From NCBI GenBank assembly GCA_017160915.1, contig JACAWG010000061.1, positions 62,001-126,000 on the forward strand: a stretch of DNA of 64,000 nt, read 5' to 3'. The notes below the pieces were generated by a model. The model saw only the letters and a list, made by a program, of their open reading frames with translations, was not told where the DNA came from and searched no databases. Each line of letters begins with the position of its first letter. Position 1 is the stretch's first letter. The position numbers were made by a program, and so were the translations under genes. Of the stretch, positions 1 to 8,029 are shown in pieces. Source of the stretch: Aggregatibacter actinomycetemcomitans (GTDB lineage Bacteria > Pseudomonadota > Gammaproteobacteria > Enterobacterales > Pasteurellaceae).

Positions 1-2
1 AC

Positions 3-653
3 AGCGTTTGGTTTCTTTCGCCTTCGCAACCCATCACGGCATTTTTACAATCGGCACAAGCCAAAGCGCTGAAGGACACGCCTGTGATTACGCTTATCGG
101 TTGTCGCAATATGTGGCTGATGGCACAGGAAAAAATGAAGAACATGCTGACCGCACTTGGGGCGAATCTGATCGGCAACGTGGTGAAAACGGATCAATCT
201 AATGCCTGGGCGAGTTTTATCACCACGCCCGCATGGATGTTAAGCGGTGAAAAACGTTATTTCTCATGGTTGCCGAGCGCCGGCATCAGCGATAATGAAC
301 TTCAAGATATGCAACGCTTCGGCGCAAAACTGGCAGAAACCTTATCGGCAAATCAAGCGTTGGACACCCCCCTTTTCCGCAACATGGGCGCGGTGAAAAT
401 CGATGAAAAATTGATGATAAGCGAAAAAGTCGGTCATCGCAGTTTCTCGTTGTGGGGCAAATTGCTGTTAAAGTGCGGTCAAATTTCACCGCGTTTTCGC
501 CGGGCAATGCTCTATTTTTATATCGCCTTTTTAATTATACTAATCCTCACCGTAGTGCCGCTTTCCGCACTCATTAAACGCCTATTAAAACCATTATTAA
601 AAGAAAAATTAGCGCGCCAAAAACGCTATTTTGCCGAACCTTCAGGGGAATAA
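3..653 (+). CDS. darA: DarA-like flavodoxin-fold aromatase, 5' truncated by window edge
   Basis: The reading frame is open from the first bases of the window, so the N-terminus lies outside. The visible 216 residues have a flavodoxin/FMN-reductase look (strand-turn VITLIGCRNMW, then a long helix) and end with a hydrophobic segment (nucleotides about 508-580) followed by a basic tail, suggesting membrane attachment. I identify it mainly by context: it lies directly before a FabH-like DarB gene, as in dialkylresorcinol (dar) loci. In that pathway DarB condenses two acyl chains to a cyclohexanedione and DarA is described as the aromatase that oxidises it to the resorcinol. The family assignment is from pattern recognition; a general NAD(P)H-dependent oxidoreductase is the alternative. 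Confidence 0.65.
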   Translation, partial: SVWFLSPSQPITAFLQSAQAKALKDTPVITLIGCRNMWLMAQEKMKNMLTALGANLIGNVVKTDQSNAWASFITTPAWMLSGEKRYFSWLPSAGISDNELQDMQRFGAKLAETLSANQALDTPLFRNMGAVKIDEKLMISEKVGHRSFSLWGKLLLKCGQISPRFRRAMLYFYIAFLIILILTVVPLSALIKRLLKPLLKEKLARQKRYFAEPSGE

Positions 654-655
654 AT

Positions 656-1816
656 TTGACTGCATTAACTGATGTTTATATCAATCGTGTCGGTGTTTTT
701 TTGCCGAATCAACCCGTTGATAACGATCACATGGAACAGGTGTTGGGCATGGTGGGCGACACGCCTTCACGGGTGCGTAAAATGATTTTGCGCTCCAACG
801 CCATCAAAACCCGTTATTACGCCATTGATCCGCTCACCCGCGCCACCACGCACACCGGCGCCGAACTGGCGGCGGAAGCCATTAAAGATTTAATCGCGCA
901 AGGTATGAATGTCAATGAAGTGAGCTGTTTGGCGTGCGCCACGTCCTATCCCGACCAAATGATGCCGGGGCAAGGCGTGATGATTCACGGTTTAATTCCG
1001 AATGCGCCCCCTTATGAAGTGATGACCGCCGCGGGCATTTGCGTCGCCGGCATGGCGGCAATGAAGCACGCTTATAACGCCGTGCGCACCGGCGAGCATC
1101 AGGGCGCCATTGCGGTGGCGTCGGAAACCGCTTCCGCCATGAATCGCGGAGAACATTTTCAGGCGGAAATCCATCATAAACAATTAGACGACGCCAAACC
1201 GGAAATCGCCTTTGAAAAAGATTTCCTGCGTTGGATGCTTTCCGACGGCGCGGGCGCGGTGCAACTGAGCAACAAACCGAATGCCGACGGCGTGAGCCTG
1301 AAAATTCAGTGGATCGATCTGATTTCCTACGCCAATGAAATGCCCGTGTGTATGTATGCGGGCGCAGAAATTCGCGACAACCAATTTATCAGCTGGAAAA
1401 ATGTCAGCAAGCAGGAACGTGACGCGCGCAGCCTGATGTCCGCCAAACAGGATGTCAAACTGCTCAATGAAAATATCGTGCGTTATACGGTGGAAAAGGC
1501 GCTGTTGCGCTTAATCGAAAAATACGATCTCAACGCCGAAGACATTGATTATTTCCTGCCCCATTATTCGTCAGGCTTCTTCCGCGATAAGCTGCTGGAC
1601 GGGTTAAAAAACATCAATTTTGTGATTCCGCAAGAAAAATGGTTCACCAATCTGGAAACCAAAGGTAACACGGGATCTGCTTCTATCTATATCATCTTGC
1701 AGGAATTTTTAGAAAAATATCCGCTTAAACCGGGACAAAAAGTGCTGTGCTACATTCCCGAAAGCGGGCGTTTTTCCTCCTGTTTTATGTTACTGGAGGT
1801 GGTTAATGGAGATTAA
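656..1816 (+). CDS. darB: DarB-like 3-oxoacyl-ACP synthase III (dialkylresorcinol ketosynthase)
   Basis: A 386-residue FabH-like ketosynthase. The Cys-His-Asn triad is visible: Cys129 in AAGICVAG, His303 in LPHYSSG and Asn338 in TKGNTGSAS. In dialkylresorcinol pathways DarB joins a beta-ketoacyl and an unsaturated acyl thioester head to head. The start is a TTG three bases after the upstream stop, with AGGGGA about six bases before it, so it is translationally coupled to darA. The next gene overlaps its 3' end by 11 bases. It is longer than housekeeping FabH (about 320 residues), in keeping with DarB-type enzymes. The FabH superfamily call is firm; the DarB call rests on length, N-terminal sequence and context. 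Confidence 0.8.
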   Translation: MTALTDVYINRVGVFLPNQPVDNDHMEQVLGMVGDTPSRVRKMILRSNAIKTRYYAIDPLTRATTHTGAELAAEAIKDLIAQGMNVNEVSCLACATSYPDQMMPGQGVMIHGLIPNAPPYEVMTAAGICVAGMAAMKHAYNAVRTGEHQGAIAVASETASAMNRGEHFQAEIHHKQLDDAKPEIAFEKDFLRWMLSDGAGAVQLSNKPNADGVSLKIQWIDLISYANEMPVCMYAGAEIRDNQFISWKNVSKQERDARSLMSAKQDVKLLNENIVRYTVEKALLRLIEKYDLNAEDIDYFLPHYSSGFFRDKLLDGLKNINFVIPQEKWFTNLETKGNTGSASIYIILQEFLEKYPLKPGQKVLCYIPESGRFSSCFMLLEVVNGD

Positions 1817-2204
1817 AGACATCCCGCAAGACGACAGCAAAATCTTTCGCGGGCAGCGCAAAGTGGTTTATGCCACCCAAAACGGCAACTACCAAAGCGC
1901 CACCACCAACGGCTGGGAAACGGAAGAATTCGCCACCGAACAGGCAGTGGAAGAACTCAACCAACTCACCGCCGACGCACTGGAAGCCGTAAAACGCGGC
2001 GAAAAATCACCGCTCTTTTACTATATGTACCGCTACCGCTTCGACCTCATCGGTCTTTCCCAAGCCACCGGCTTCTGGCAATGGCAAATCAAACGGCATT
2101 TTAAACCGAGCGTGTTTGAAAAATTGTCGGATAAGGTGTTGGGGAGATATGCGGAGGTGTTTGGGGTAGAAAAGGAACATCTACATGAAAATTTATTCTT
2201 ATAA
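1806..2204 (+). CDS. small conserved-looking protein of the dar/APE locus, function unknown
   Basis: A 132-residue soluble protein starting at an ATG inside the end of darB, with GGAGGT a few bases upstream. The N-terminal third is polar; the C-terminal half (YYMYRYRFDLIGLSQATGFW onward) reads as several helices ending in a motif that resembles a small DNA- or protein-binding helical bundle. I do not recognise a family with confidence. Base composition is normal for the locus until about position 2185, where it turns sharply AT-rich; the last seven residues are encoded by DNA shared with the next, foreign-looking gene. The native C-terminus may therefore have been altered by that insertion. 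Confidence 0.6.
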   Translation: MEIKDIPQDDSKIFRGQRKVVYATQNGNYQSATTNGWETEEFATEQAVEELNQLTADALEAVKRGEKSPLFYYMYRYRFDLIGLSQATGFWQWQIKRHFKPSVFEKLSDKVLGRYAEVFGVEKEHLHENLFL

Positions 2205-3030
2205 AGAATTAAGAAATAGTTTTAAAGAAGAACATTTTGCATCTCTAATGGATAAAATAAAAAAGTCAAATCCAAATTTAGGCAATAATTATTTAGAAAA
2301 ATACTGTTTTATGATAATTGACGACAATAAAAAATTGCAAATAAAACCCAAAATAAAAATCATACCTAGTTCAGAAAATGATCCATTTAATGGAGATAGG
2401 GAGATAAAAAAACATATATCTACTGTAACATCTAATATGGAGGCACTAATTCAATTAAAAGGTATTATCTCTTCAATAGATTATATTATTAATAATATAG
2501 AAGATAGTAACATTCCACATGAATTTACTTTTGCAGGATGTATATCTATATTTTTTTCTCTTTTTAAAGAATCAAAAGGATTTAATAAACTAGACCAAAG
2601 TTTTATACAATCCGACAATTCACTTAAAGACATATTTGAATTTTTAGAAAAATTAAGAGACGAGTTTTATTGTCACAAACAAAGTGCTATAGGTTATAAC
2701 ATATTAGGAATGTATGTTGAAGATAATAAAATTGTCGCACATACTAAAGAAGAAACAAAAACATTCTTTATTTACTCAGACATGAAGGAATTTTTATCTA
2801 AATTTAGATTGCTAGTAGATAAAACCATGACTTACATAGAAGAAAGTAGATTGAAAGAGTCTAAAAAACAATTAGAAAAAATATTAAACCACAAAAAGTA
2901 CAAAGATAAATTAATGGAAATAATTGAAAAAGAAGGTAAGGATGAAATTACTCATTCAAAGTTAATCTATGAAATCTTAAATAAAATAAAATTAAGAGAT
3001 CGCATAGCAATTAAAGGTAATAATATCTAA
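2185..3030 (+). CDS. AT-rich accessory protein with possible HEPN-type R-x5-H motif
   Basis: A 281-residue, lysine- and isoleucine-rich protein encoded by DNA far more AT-rich than its neighbours and using many ATA and AGA codons, a sign of recent transfer. It starts inside the end of the preceding gene and stops six bases before the BtrH-like gene, so it sits exactly in an operon junction. No signal peptide or membrane segment is evident. Residues about 85-240 look all-helical and contain LRDEFYCHK, giving Arg158-x5-His164 in the middle of a helix, like the R-x4-6-H motif of HEPN ribonucleases and their relatives in toxin and phage-defence systems. The C-terminal 60 residues are charged and helical. 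No function is proven; HEPN is a hypothesis from one motif. Confidence 0.7.
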   Translation: MKIYSYKELRNSFKEEHFASLMDKIKKSNPNLGNNYLEKYCFMIIDDNKKLQIKPKIKIIPSSENDPFNGDREIKKHISTVTSNMEALIQLKGIISSIDYIINNIEDSNIPHEFTFAGCISIFFSLFKESKGFNKLDQSFIQSDNSLKDIFEFLEKLRDEFYCHKQSAIGYNILGMYVEDNKIVAHTKEETKTFFIYSDMKEFLSKFRLLVDKTMTYIEESRLKESKKQLEKILNHKKYKDKLMEIIEKEGKDEITHSKLIYEILNKIKLRDRIAIKGNNI

Positions 3031-3036
3031 TTATAC

Positions 3037-4026
3037 ATGGAAAATTTCTATCACCAACACACAGCCCACTGCGAAAGCGGTGTCATGTCCACCCTGCTGA
3101 AAGCGAAAGGAGTGGATTTTAACGAAGCCATGGTTTTCGGTTTGGCATCGGCACTGACCTTTGTTTATATTCCGTTGATTAAAGTGAACGGATTGCCGCT
3201 GATTTCTTACCGTATGCCGCCGCGTTCCATTATCAAAACGTTGTCGAAGCTACTAAAAGTTCGGTTAAAAATTCAAAAGTTTCGCACGCCGGAAGCCGGG
3301 CAGCAGGCGTTAGATCAGGCGCTTGCGGAAGGCAAACTGGTGGGGCTGCAAACCTCGGTTTTCTGGTTGCCTTATTTCCCGCCCGAAATGCGTTTTCATT
3401 TTAACGCCCATAATTTAATCGCCTACGGCAAAGAACAAAACGATTATCTGATTAGCGATCCCGTGTTTGAAACGGTGCAGCGTTGCGCGGCGGAAGATTT
3501 GCAACGGGCGCGTTTTGTAAAAGGCGTATTGGCACCGAAAGGGCTGATGTATTACATTGAAAATCAACCGAATTTAGCGCAAATTGAGTTGCCTGCATTA
3601 ATCCGCAAAGCCATCCGAAAAAACGCCAAACAAATGCTGGCACCGCTGTTTTTTGTGGGTGTGAAAGGCATTCGCACCGTCGCCAAACAAATTGAAAAAC
3701 TGGCGAATCATCCTTCCGACAAATACAAACGCCTCTATCTCGGGCATATCGTGCGTATGCAGGAAGAAATCGGCACCGGCGGCGCAGGCTTCCGTTATCT
3801 CTACGCCTATTTCCTCGAACAAGCCGCAGAAATCTGCCAAGAACCGAAATACAAACAAGCCTCCGAACAAATGACCGACATCGGCGATATGTGGCGCCAA
3901 TTTGCCGGGTTATGTGTGAAGCAGTGCAAAAAGCCGACGATGGAAGGGTATAAAATGGTGGCGGATTATTTGCGGGAGATTGCGGATAAAGAACAAGATT
4001 TATGGCAGGTGTTGTATAAATTATGA
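3037..4026 (+). CDS. BtrH N-terminal-domain protein, putative acyltransferase
   Basis: A 329-residue protein with the papain-like look of BtrH-family proteins: an early HCESG (Cys12), and a strand with HFNAHNLIAYG about 120 residues later that would supply the catalytic His. The C-terminal half (from about residue 190) is helical and would fit the DUF4872 half of this family. BtrH moves a gamma-glutamyl-aminobutyryl chain from an acyl carrier protein to a sugar hydroxyl or amine. Here, beside dar genes and an aryl polyene cluster, the natural inference is transfer of the polyene acyl chain from ACP to the resorcinol hydroxyl. Its stop overlaps the start of the ABC ATPase gene (ATGA-type coupling). 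Confidence 0.7.
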   Translation: MENFYHQHTAHCESGVMSTLLKAKGVDFNEAMVFGLASALTFVYIPLIKVNGLPLISYRMPPRSIIKTLSKLLKVRLKIQKFRTPEAGQQALDQALAEGKLVGLQTSVFWLPYFPPEMRFHFNAHNLIAYGKEQNDYLISDPVFETVQRCAAEDLQRARFVKGVLAPKGLMYYIENQPNLAQIELPALIRKAIRKNAKQMLAPLFFVGVKGIRTVAKQIEKLANHPSDKYKRLYLGHIVRMQEEIGTGGAGFRYLYAYFLEQAAEICQEPKYKQASEQMTDIGDMWRQFAGLCVKQCKKPTMEGYKMVADYLREIADKEQDLWQVLYKL

Positions 4027-4745
4027 TTACTCTTGAAAACATTTCTCACCGTTACCCCAACGCCGAAAAAAATGCACTAAGTGCGGTGAATTTTCACATT
4101 GATTCTGCGGAAACCGTAGGGCTCCTCGGTCCCAACGGCGCCGGCAAAACCACGTTGATGTCGTTGCTTGCGGGGTTGCAATCGGTGCAGCAAGGGGAGA
4201 TTTATTTTGATGGCGTGCCGTTTGCGAAACTGGATAAAAAACAACGCCATCAGATTTCATTGGTACCGCAGGATTTTGCCTTTTATCCGTTGCTCACGGT
4301 GTGGGAAAATCTGAAATTTTTTGCCGCACTTTATGACGTCAAAGACAAAAGCTATTTGCAGGCATTGTTGGAACAAGTGGATTTAACCGCCCATAAAAAT
4401 AAGCTCGCCAAGCATTTATCAGGTGGGCTGAAGCGCCGTTTGAATTTTGCCATCGGCTTGATTAATCGCCCGAAAGTGATTTTTTTAGATGAAATCACCG
4501 TGGGTATTGATCCGCAATCGCGTCAATTTATTTTAGATAGCGTGGCGGCGTTAAAACAGCAAGGGGTGACGGTGATTTACACCTCCCATTATTTACAGGA
4601 AATCGAGCAATTATGCGATAAATTGGTGTTGCTCAATGAAGGAGAATTGATTTATCAAGGGTCCGTGCAAGGCATTTTAAAAGAAGGGCAAAGTCTTGAA
4701 CGCTTTTATTTGGACTTTTTAAATAAGGCGGCGAAAACATGCTAA
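4023..4745 (+). CDS. ABC transporter ATP-binding protein
   Basis: A 240-residue ABC ATPase. Walker A is GPNGAGKTT (around residue 38), the signature is LSGGLKRRL, Walker B is VIFLDEI and the switch histidine is in TSHYLQE. It is of the drug/polysaccharide-exporter type (ABC-2 associated). Its start overlaps the BtrH-like gene and its end overlaps the following permease gene by seven bases, so ATPase and permease are made together. By context it powers export of, or membrane handling of, the pigment or an intermediate. The substrate is not shown by the sequence. A USS (AAGTGCGGT) is embedded near the start at about 4079. Confidence 0.92.
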   Translation: MITLENISHRYPNAEKNALSAVNFHIDSAETVGLLGPNGAGKTTLMSLLAGLQSVQQGEIYFDGVPFAKLDKKQRHQISLVPQDFAFYPLLTVWENLKFFAALYDVKDKSYLQALLEQVDLTAHKNKLAKHLSGGLKRRLNFAIGLINRPKVIFLDEITVGIDPQSRQFILDSVAALKQQGVTVIYTSHYLQEIEQLCDKLVLLNEGELIYQGSVQGILKEGQSLERFYLDFLNKAAKTC

Positions 4746-5980
4746 TTGCGTCGATTTTTAAAGAAATTCGCCTATTAAGTCGCGATCTGCACGGTGTCGC
4801 GGTGTTGTTCATTATGCCGATTCTGTTCATGCTGATTATGTCGGCGGCGTTGAGCAATGACAATGCCTTAAGCAACAGTTCGGAAATCGTGCTGTTGAGT
4901 GAAAAAAATGCGCTGAACGATGATTTCCTGCAAGCCTTAAAAAACGAAAAACTTGCCGTTCGCCAAGCGCCCTTGGAAGAACTGGCGCAATATCAGCATG
5001 ATCTGCAAGCCGGTAAATTTGATTTGCTGATCCTCAATCCGAATAAAAAACAGACCGCACTTTCCGAAGAACAACACCTGCAGCTCTGGCTGAATCCAAG
5101 CGTGGATCGCAGTTGGTTGCTGGGGGTGAAAGGTGTACTGCAAAAGCATTATTCGCAATTACGTTTAAACGATTATCTGGCGGATAATCACATCACATTG
5201 GAAAACAATAAACGCAAACAAATCAAAGAAATACAAAACAAAGTCAATAAAGAACTGGATAGTAAATTCGCCCAAATTAACGATTATCTGGCGAAGGATT
5301 TATGGCAGGAAATTTATGTGAATCGCCAAGGCAAGGAAGTCACCAAGCCGAGTTCGGTGCAACACAGCGTGCCGGCATGGCTGATTTTCGGGATGTTTTT
5401 TATTATGATTCCACTCTCCAACGTGATGGCGATGGAGCGTCAAACCAACACCCTGACCCGCCTGCGCATGGCGCGTGCCTCGGCATTGAGTCAGATTCTC
5501 GCCAAAATGATCCCTTATTTTTTCATCAACCAACTGCAATTTGTCGGCATGGTGGCGCTCGGCTATTTCGTGCTCCCCGCACTCAACATGCCGGCATTTG
5601 AATTATCCGGTGCGTGGTTGCCTTATTTTGTACTGTCCGGTGCGGTCAGCCTGGCGACACTAGGTTACGGCTTATTCATCAGCGTCATCGCCCGCACCAC
5701 CGAACACGCCGTGGTGCTTGGCGGCGGCGGGATTATCATTATGGCGGCGATCGGTGGTATCATGGTGCCTGTCTATGTGATGCCGGAAGTGATGCAAACC
5801 GTGGCGCAATTTTCCCCTATGGGCTGGGCGTTAAGCGGTTTTCAGAACTTACTGCTGAACCATTACACCCTGAGCCAAATTCAGCAACCGCTTTATTTAT
5901 TAAGCGGTTTCGGCGTCATCACGTTACTTTGCGCCACGCTGATTTATCAACGACAACTGACAACGCAAGCGAGATTTTAG
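4739..5980 (+). CDS. ABC-2 type transporter permease
   Basis: A 413-residue inner-membrane permease with the ABC-2 layout: one N-terminal transmembrane segment (VLFIMPILFMLIMSAAL), a large extracytoplasmic domain of about 190 residues, then five or six C-terminal membrane segments starting at WLIFGMFFIMIPLSNVM, with the cytoplasmic loop MERQTNTLTRLRMARAS. It pairs with the preceding ATPase as a likely homodimeric exporter. In the locus it is a second candidate export route besides the MMPL protein at 13498-15771. A palindromic repeat follows the stop, so transcription may weaken here before the ACP gene. Confidence 0.92.
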   Translation: MLIASIFKEIRLLSRDLHGVAVLFIMPILFMLIMSAALSNDNALSNSSEIVLLSEKNALNDDFLQALKNEKLAVRQAPLEELAQYQHDLQAGKFDLLILNPNKKQTALSEEQHLQLWLNPSVDRSWLLGVKGVLQKHYSQLRLNDYLADNHITLENNKRKQIKEIQNKVNKELDSKFAQINDYLAKDLWQEIYVNRQGKEVTKPSSVQHSVPAWLIFGMFFIMIPLSNVMAMERQTNTLTRLRMARASALSQILAKMIPYFFINQLQFVGMVALGYFVLPALNMPAFELSGAWLPYFVLSGAVSLATLGYGLFISVIARTTEHAVVLGGGGIIIMAAIGGIMVPVYVMPEVMQTVAQFSPMGWALSGFQNLLLNHYTLSQIQQPLYLLSGFGVITLLCATLIYQRQLTTQARF

Positions 5981-5988
5981 AAGGCGAG

Positions 5989-6015
5989 CGGGACGGCACA
6001 GGACCGTCCCCTACA
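5989..6015 (+). repeat. REP-like palindrome, copy 1
   Basis: An imperfect hairpin with arms GGGACGG and CCGTCCC, followed by CCTAC. A reverse-complement copy occurs at 7971-7996. The two copies face each other around the ACP/KS/KS-like trio. The element lies in the gap between the permease and the ACP gene. Confidence 0.75.
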
Positions 6016-6093
6016 GTGATAAAATTTAAAACGGTATTGTGGAAACGAACCCTGTGCCCGACCGAAAAATGGATAAACAGAACCAGGTTATTT

Positions 6094-6384
6094 ATGTCAT
6101 ACCAATTTACCTTAGAACCCGAAAAACTCGAATCAGAACTCAAAAAACTGATTATTCGGGAAACGGAAAAAGACGAAGTTGATCCGATGGACATCAGCGA
6201 CGACGAATGGCTGTTCGGCGAACAAAGCCGTATTCAGCTGGATTCATTAGATGCCTTGCAGGTGGTGGTGGCGCTCCAAGCCCACTTCGGCGTACGTTTG
6301 CAGGGCGATCGCATGGTGCGTAAACACATGATGAACGTACGCGATCTTGCCGCCTTCATTCGTGCACAACACGCCAAAGCCTGA
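6094..6384 (+). CDS. acyl carrier protein
   Basis: A 96-residue acyl carrier protein; the start is chosen at the ATG of MSYQFTL because a longer reading frame upstream merely runs through the repeat and the permease gene. The phosphopantetheine attachment serine is Ser51 in the motif QLDSLDAL. It is longer than normal ACPs at the N-terminus. Its stop overlaps the start of the ketosynthase gene (TGATG), indicating tight coupling. By context it serves the dialkylresorcinol branch or a dedicated chain-starting step, in addition to the two ACPs of the aryl polyene branch at 22043-22560. Confidence 0.85.
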   Translation: MSYQFTLEPEKLESELKKLIIRETEKDEVDPMDISDDEWLFGEQSRIQLDSLDALQVVVALQAHFGVRLQGDRMVRKHMMNVRDLAAFIRAQHAKA

Positions 6385-7370
6385 TGAACGTTTACCTCAC
6401 CGCCGCCTCCGCCAAGTTTGCCGACCATGTAGGGCAACGCACCTCCAATATGTTGGGGCAACCGCTCCGTTTTCCTTATTTCAATGCGTTTGACGAACAC
6501 CTGCTTTCCCTTGAACGGCTTTATGCGTATTTTGATGAAGAAATTGACCGCACTTTACAGCAGGCAGGCTGGGACAAAAGCGAACTGAAAAACATACCAA
6601 TTTTGCTCGGCTCCACCGCCTATGTCATCAGCGACTGCGAAGCGCGTTTGGCGCACCACCTGCCCTTACCGGACACCCATAGCCTTGCGGTCATTGCCGA
6701 TCATTTGCGGGCGCGTTATCAAACGGAGGTGTTCAGCCTTGCCACCTCCTGCACCTCCTCCGCCCAAGCCATCGGTTATGCCTATAAAATGCTGAAAAGC
6801 GGGCGATACGAAAAAGCCCTGGTGATTGGTTTTGAAATGTTTAACCGACTGACTTTTGAACATTTCCAAGCCATGAATTTATTATCGCAGGACGAACAAT
6901 ATACGCCTTTAAATCAATCAACGGGCATTGTACTGGGTGAAGGCATCGGCTGCGTGGCGTTATCCGCGCAACCCAATTCGCAGCTTTCCTGTGAAATCGT
7001 GGGCGTCACCACGCTCACCGATAACGAAAATCTCACTAACAGCAGCGAATCCGCGTTGCGTGAACTGATCACCGCCTGTTTACAGCGCGCCGATTTAGCC
7101 CCCGCACACATTGACGGCGTGAAAATACATGGCGTCGGCGGCAACAGCGATGACATGGAACGGCGCGTGTTACAGGCGATTTTCCCGCACGCCCAATGGA
7201 TTGCCGTAAAAGCCCGGACGGGGCACACCCTCGGGGCAAGCGGCGCGTTGGAAAGCGCATTGCTGTTCGAGCAATTGAAAACGGACGCGAAAAAGTGCGG
7301 TCGTTTTTTAAATTATTTTTTAGGCTTCGGCGGCAGCCACATTGCATGGATAACAAAGGTGGGCGAATGA
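6384..7370 (+). CDS. beta-ketoacyl-ACP synthase, short form
   Basis: A 328-residue thiolase-fold ketosynthase. Cys123 in TSCTSSAQAIG is the nucleophile; the two histidines appear in KIHGVGGNSDD and TGHTLGASGALES, and the GFGGSH loop ends the fold. It lacks the usual 60-80 N-terminal residues of FabF-type enzymes and has a substituted second motif (HGVGG in place of HGTGT), so it is divergent but looks catalytically complete. It overlaps the ACP gene before it and the KS-like gene after it, so the three are one unit. It could be the condensing enzyme that supplies the second chain for the resorcinol. Confidence 0.85.
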   Translation: MNVYLTAASAKFADHVGQRTSNMLGQPLRFPYFNAFDEHLLSLERLYAYFDEEIDRTLQQAGWDKSELKNIPILLGSTAYVISDCEARLAHHLPLPDTHSLAVIADHLRARYQTEVFSLATSCTSSAQAIGYAYKMLKSGRYEKALVIGFEMFNRLTFEHFQAMNLLSQDEQYTPLNQSTGIVLGEGIGCVALSAQPNSQLSCEIVGVTTLTDNENLTNSSESALRELITACLQRADLAPAHIDGVKIHGVGGNSDDMERRVLQAIFPHAQWIAVKARTGHTLGASGALESALLFEQLKTDAKKCGRFLNYFLGFGGSHIAWITKVGE

Positions 7371-7954
7371 CATTTTATCTTCAGCAAACGCATCAATTTC
7401 TCTGCAATCACACGGATGATAAAACCTTGCGCCAACAGTTAAAAGCGATGGGTATCGATGCGCGCCGTTTGAGCCGTTTCAGCCAAATAGCCTTACTTGG
7501 CGCGCTGCCGTTAAAGCCTTATCTTGAGGAAAACAGCGGCATTTACTTGGGTTCGCCCTTTAATTCGCCGAGTAAATTCGACAAGATGTTTCATCAACTC
7601 ATGCAACAAAACCTGCCGAGCCCGTTAGATTTCATGGCGAATATCAACAACGCGGCGACCTTTCAATTGGCGCAATCGCTACAAATTAAAGGAAATTCGG
7701 TATTTTTAGCGATAAATCAACAAACGATTTGGCAACCGTTGCAGCTGGCGTTGTTGGATTTGGAACATGAAGCGATGTCATCGGCGCTGGTCGGTTGGAT
7801 ATTGGAAGCCGATCAAGGACAAAAAGAAGGCGCGTGTTTTTGGGTGGTATCAAAATCAGCGGAAAGTGCGGTCAAAAAAGTAGATGTTTTGCCAAACGCC
7901 GATGATGTGCAGGAGATGGATTTTTTGTCCGTTGTAGAAACGGCAATATTGTAA
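7367..7954 (+). CDS. KS-like protein without active-site cysteine, possible chain-length factor
   Basis: A 195-residue protein beginning at an ATG that overlaps the ketosynthase stop (ATGA). The pattern of GIYLGSPFNSPSKF, a central NNAATFQLAQSL helix and the strand NSVFLA resembles the N-terminal half of thiolase-fold ketosynthases, but no nucleophile cysteine is present at the expected place. It is about half the length of a ketosynthase and similar in kind to the chain-length-factor-like protein at 23305-24048. I infer that it pairs with the adjacent ketosynthase as a KS:CLF heterodimer. A USS lies inside the gene near 7865. Confidence 0.65.
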   Translation: MTFYLQQTHQFLCNHTDDKTLRQQLKAMGIDARRLSRFSQIALLGALPLKPYLEENSGIYLGSPFNSPSKFDKMFHQLMQQNLPSPLDFMANINNAATFQLAQSLQIKGNSVFLAINQQTIWQPLQLALLDLEHEAMSSALVGWILEADQGQKEGACFWVVSKSAESAVKKVDVLPNADDVQEMDFLSVVETAIL

Positions 7955-7970
7955 AGATTGGCGCCGGTTT

Positions 7971-7996
7971 GTAGGGGACGGTCCTGTGCCGTCCCG
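7971..7996 (-). repeat. REP-like palindrome, copy 2 (inverted relative to copy 1)
   Basis: GTAGGGGACGG with CCGTCCC forms a hairpin and is the reverse complement of the copy at 5989-6015. It lies between the convergent ends of the plus-strand and minus-strand halves of the pigment locus and could act as a weak bidirectional terminator. Confidence 0.75.
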
Positions 7997-8029
7997 TTTC
8001 AATTCGGCTGTCACAGGATCCCCTACCCA

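Noticed and set aside
3452-4042. Minus-strand open frames of 100-196 residues opposite the BtrH-like gene
   Set aside because: They are antisense shadows; codon pattern and overlap coupling support the plus-strand gene.
5614-6384. A long plus-strand open frame covering the permease end and the ACP gene
   Set aside because: Only the last 96 codons (from 6094) code for a recognisable ACP; the first part is an out-of-frame shadow of the permease gene and the palindromic repeat.
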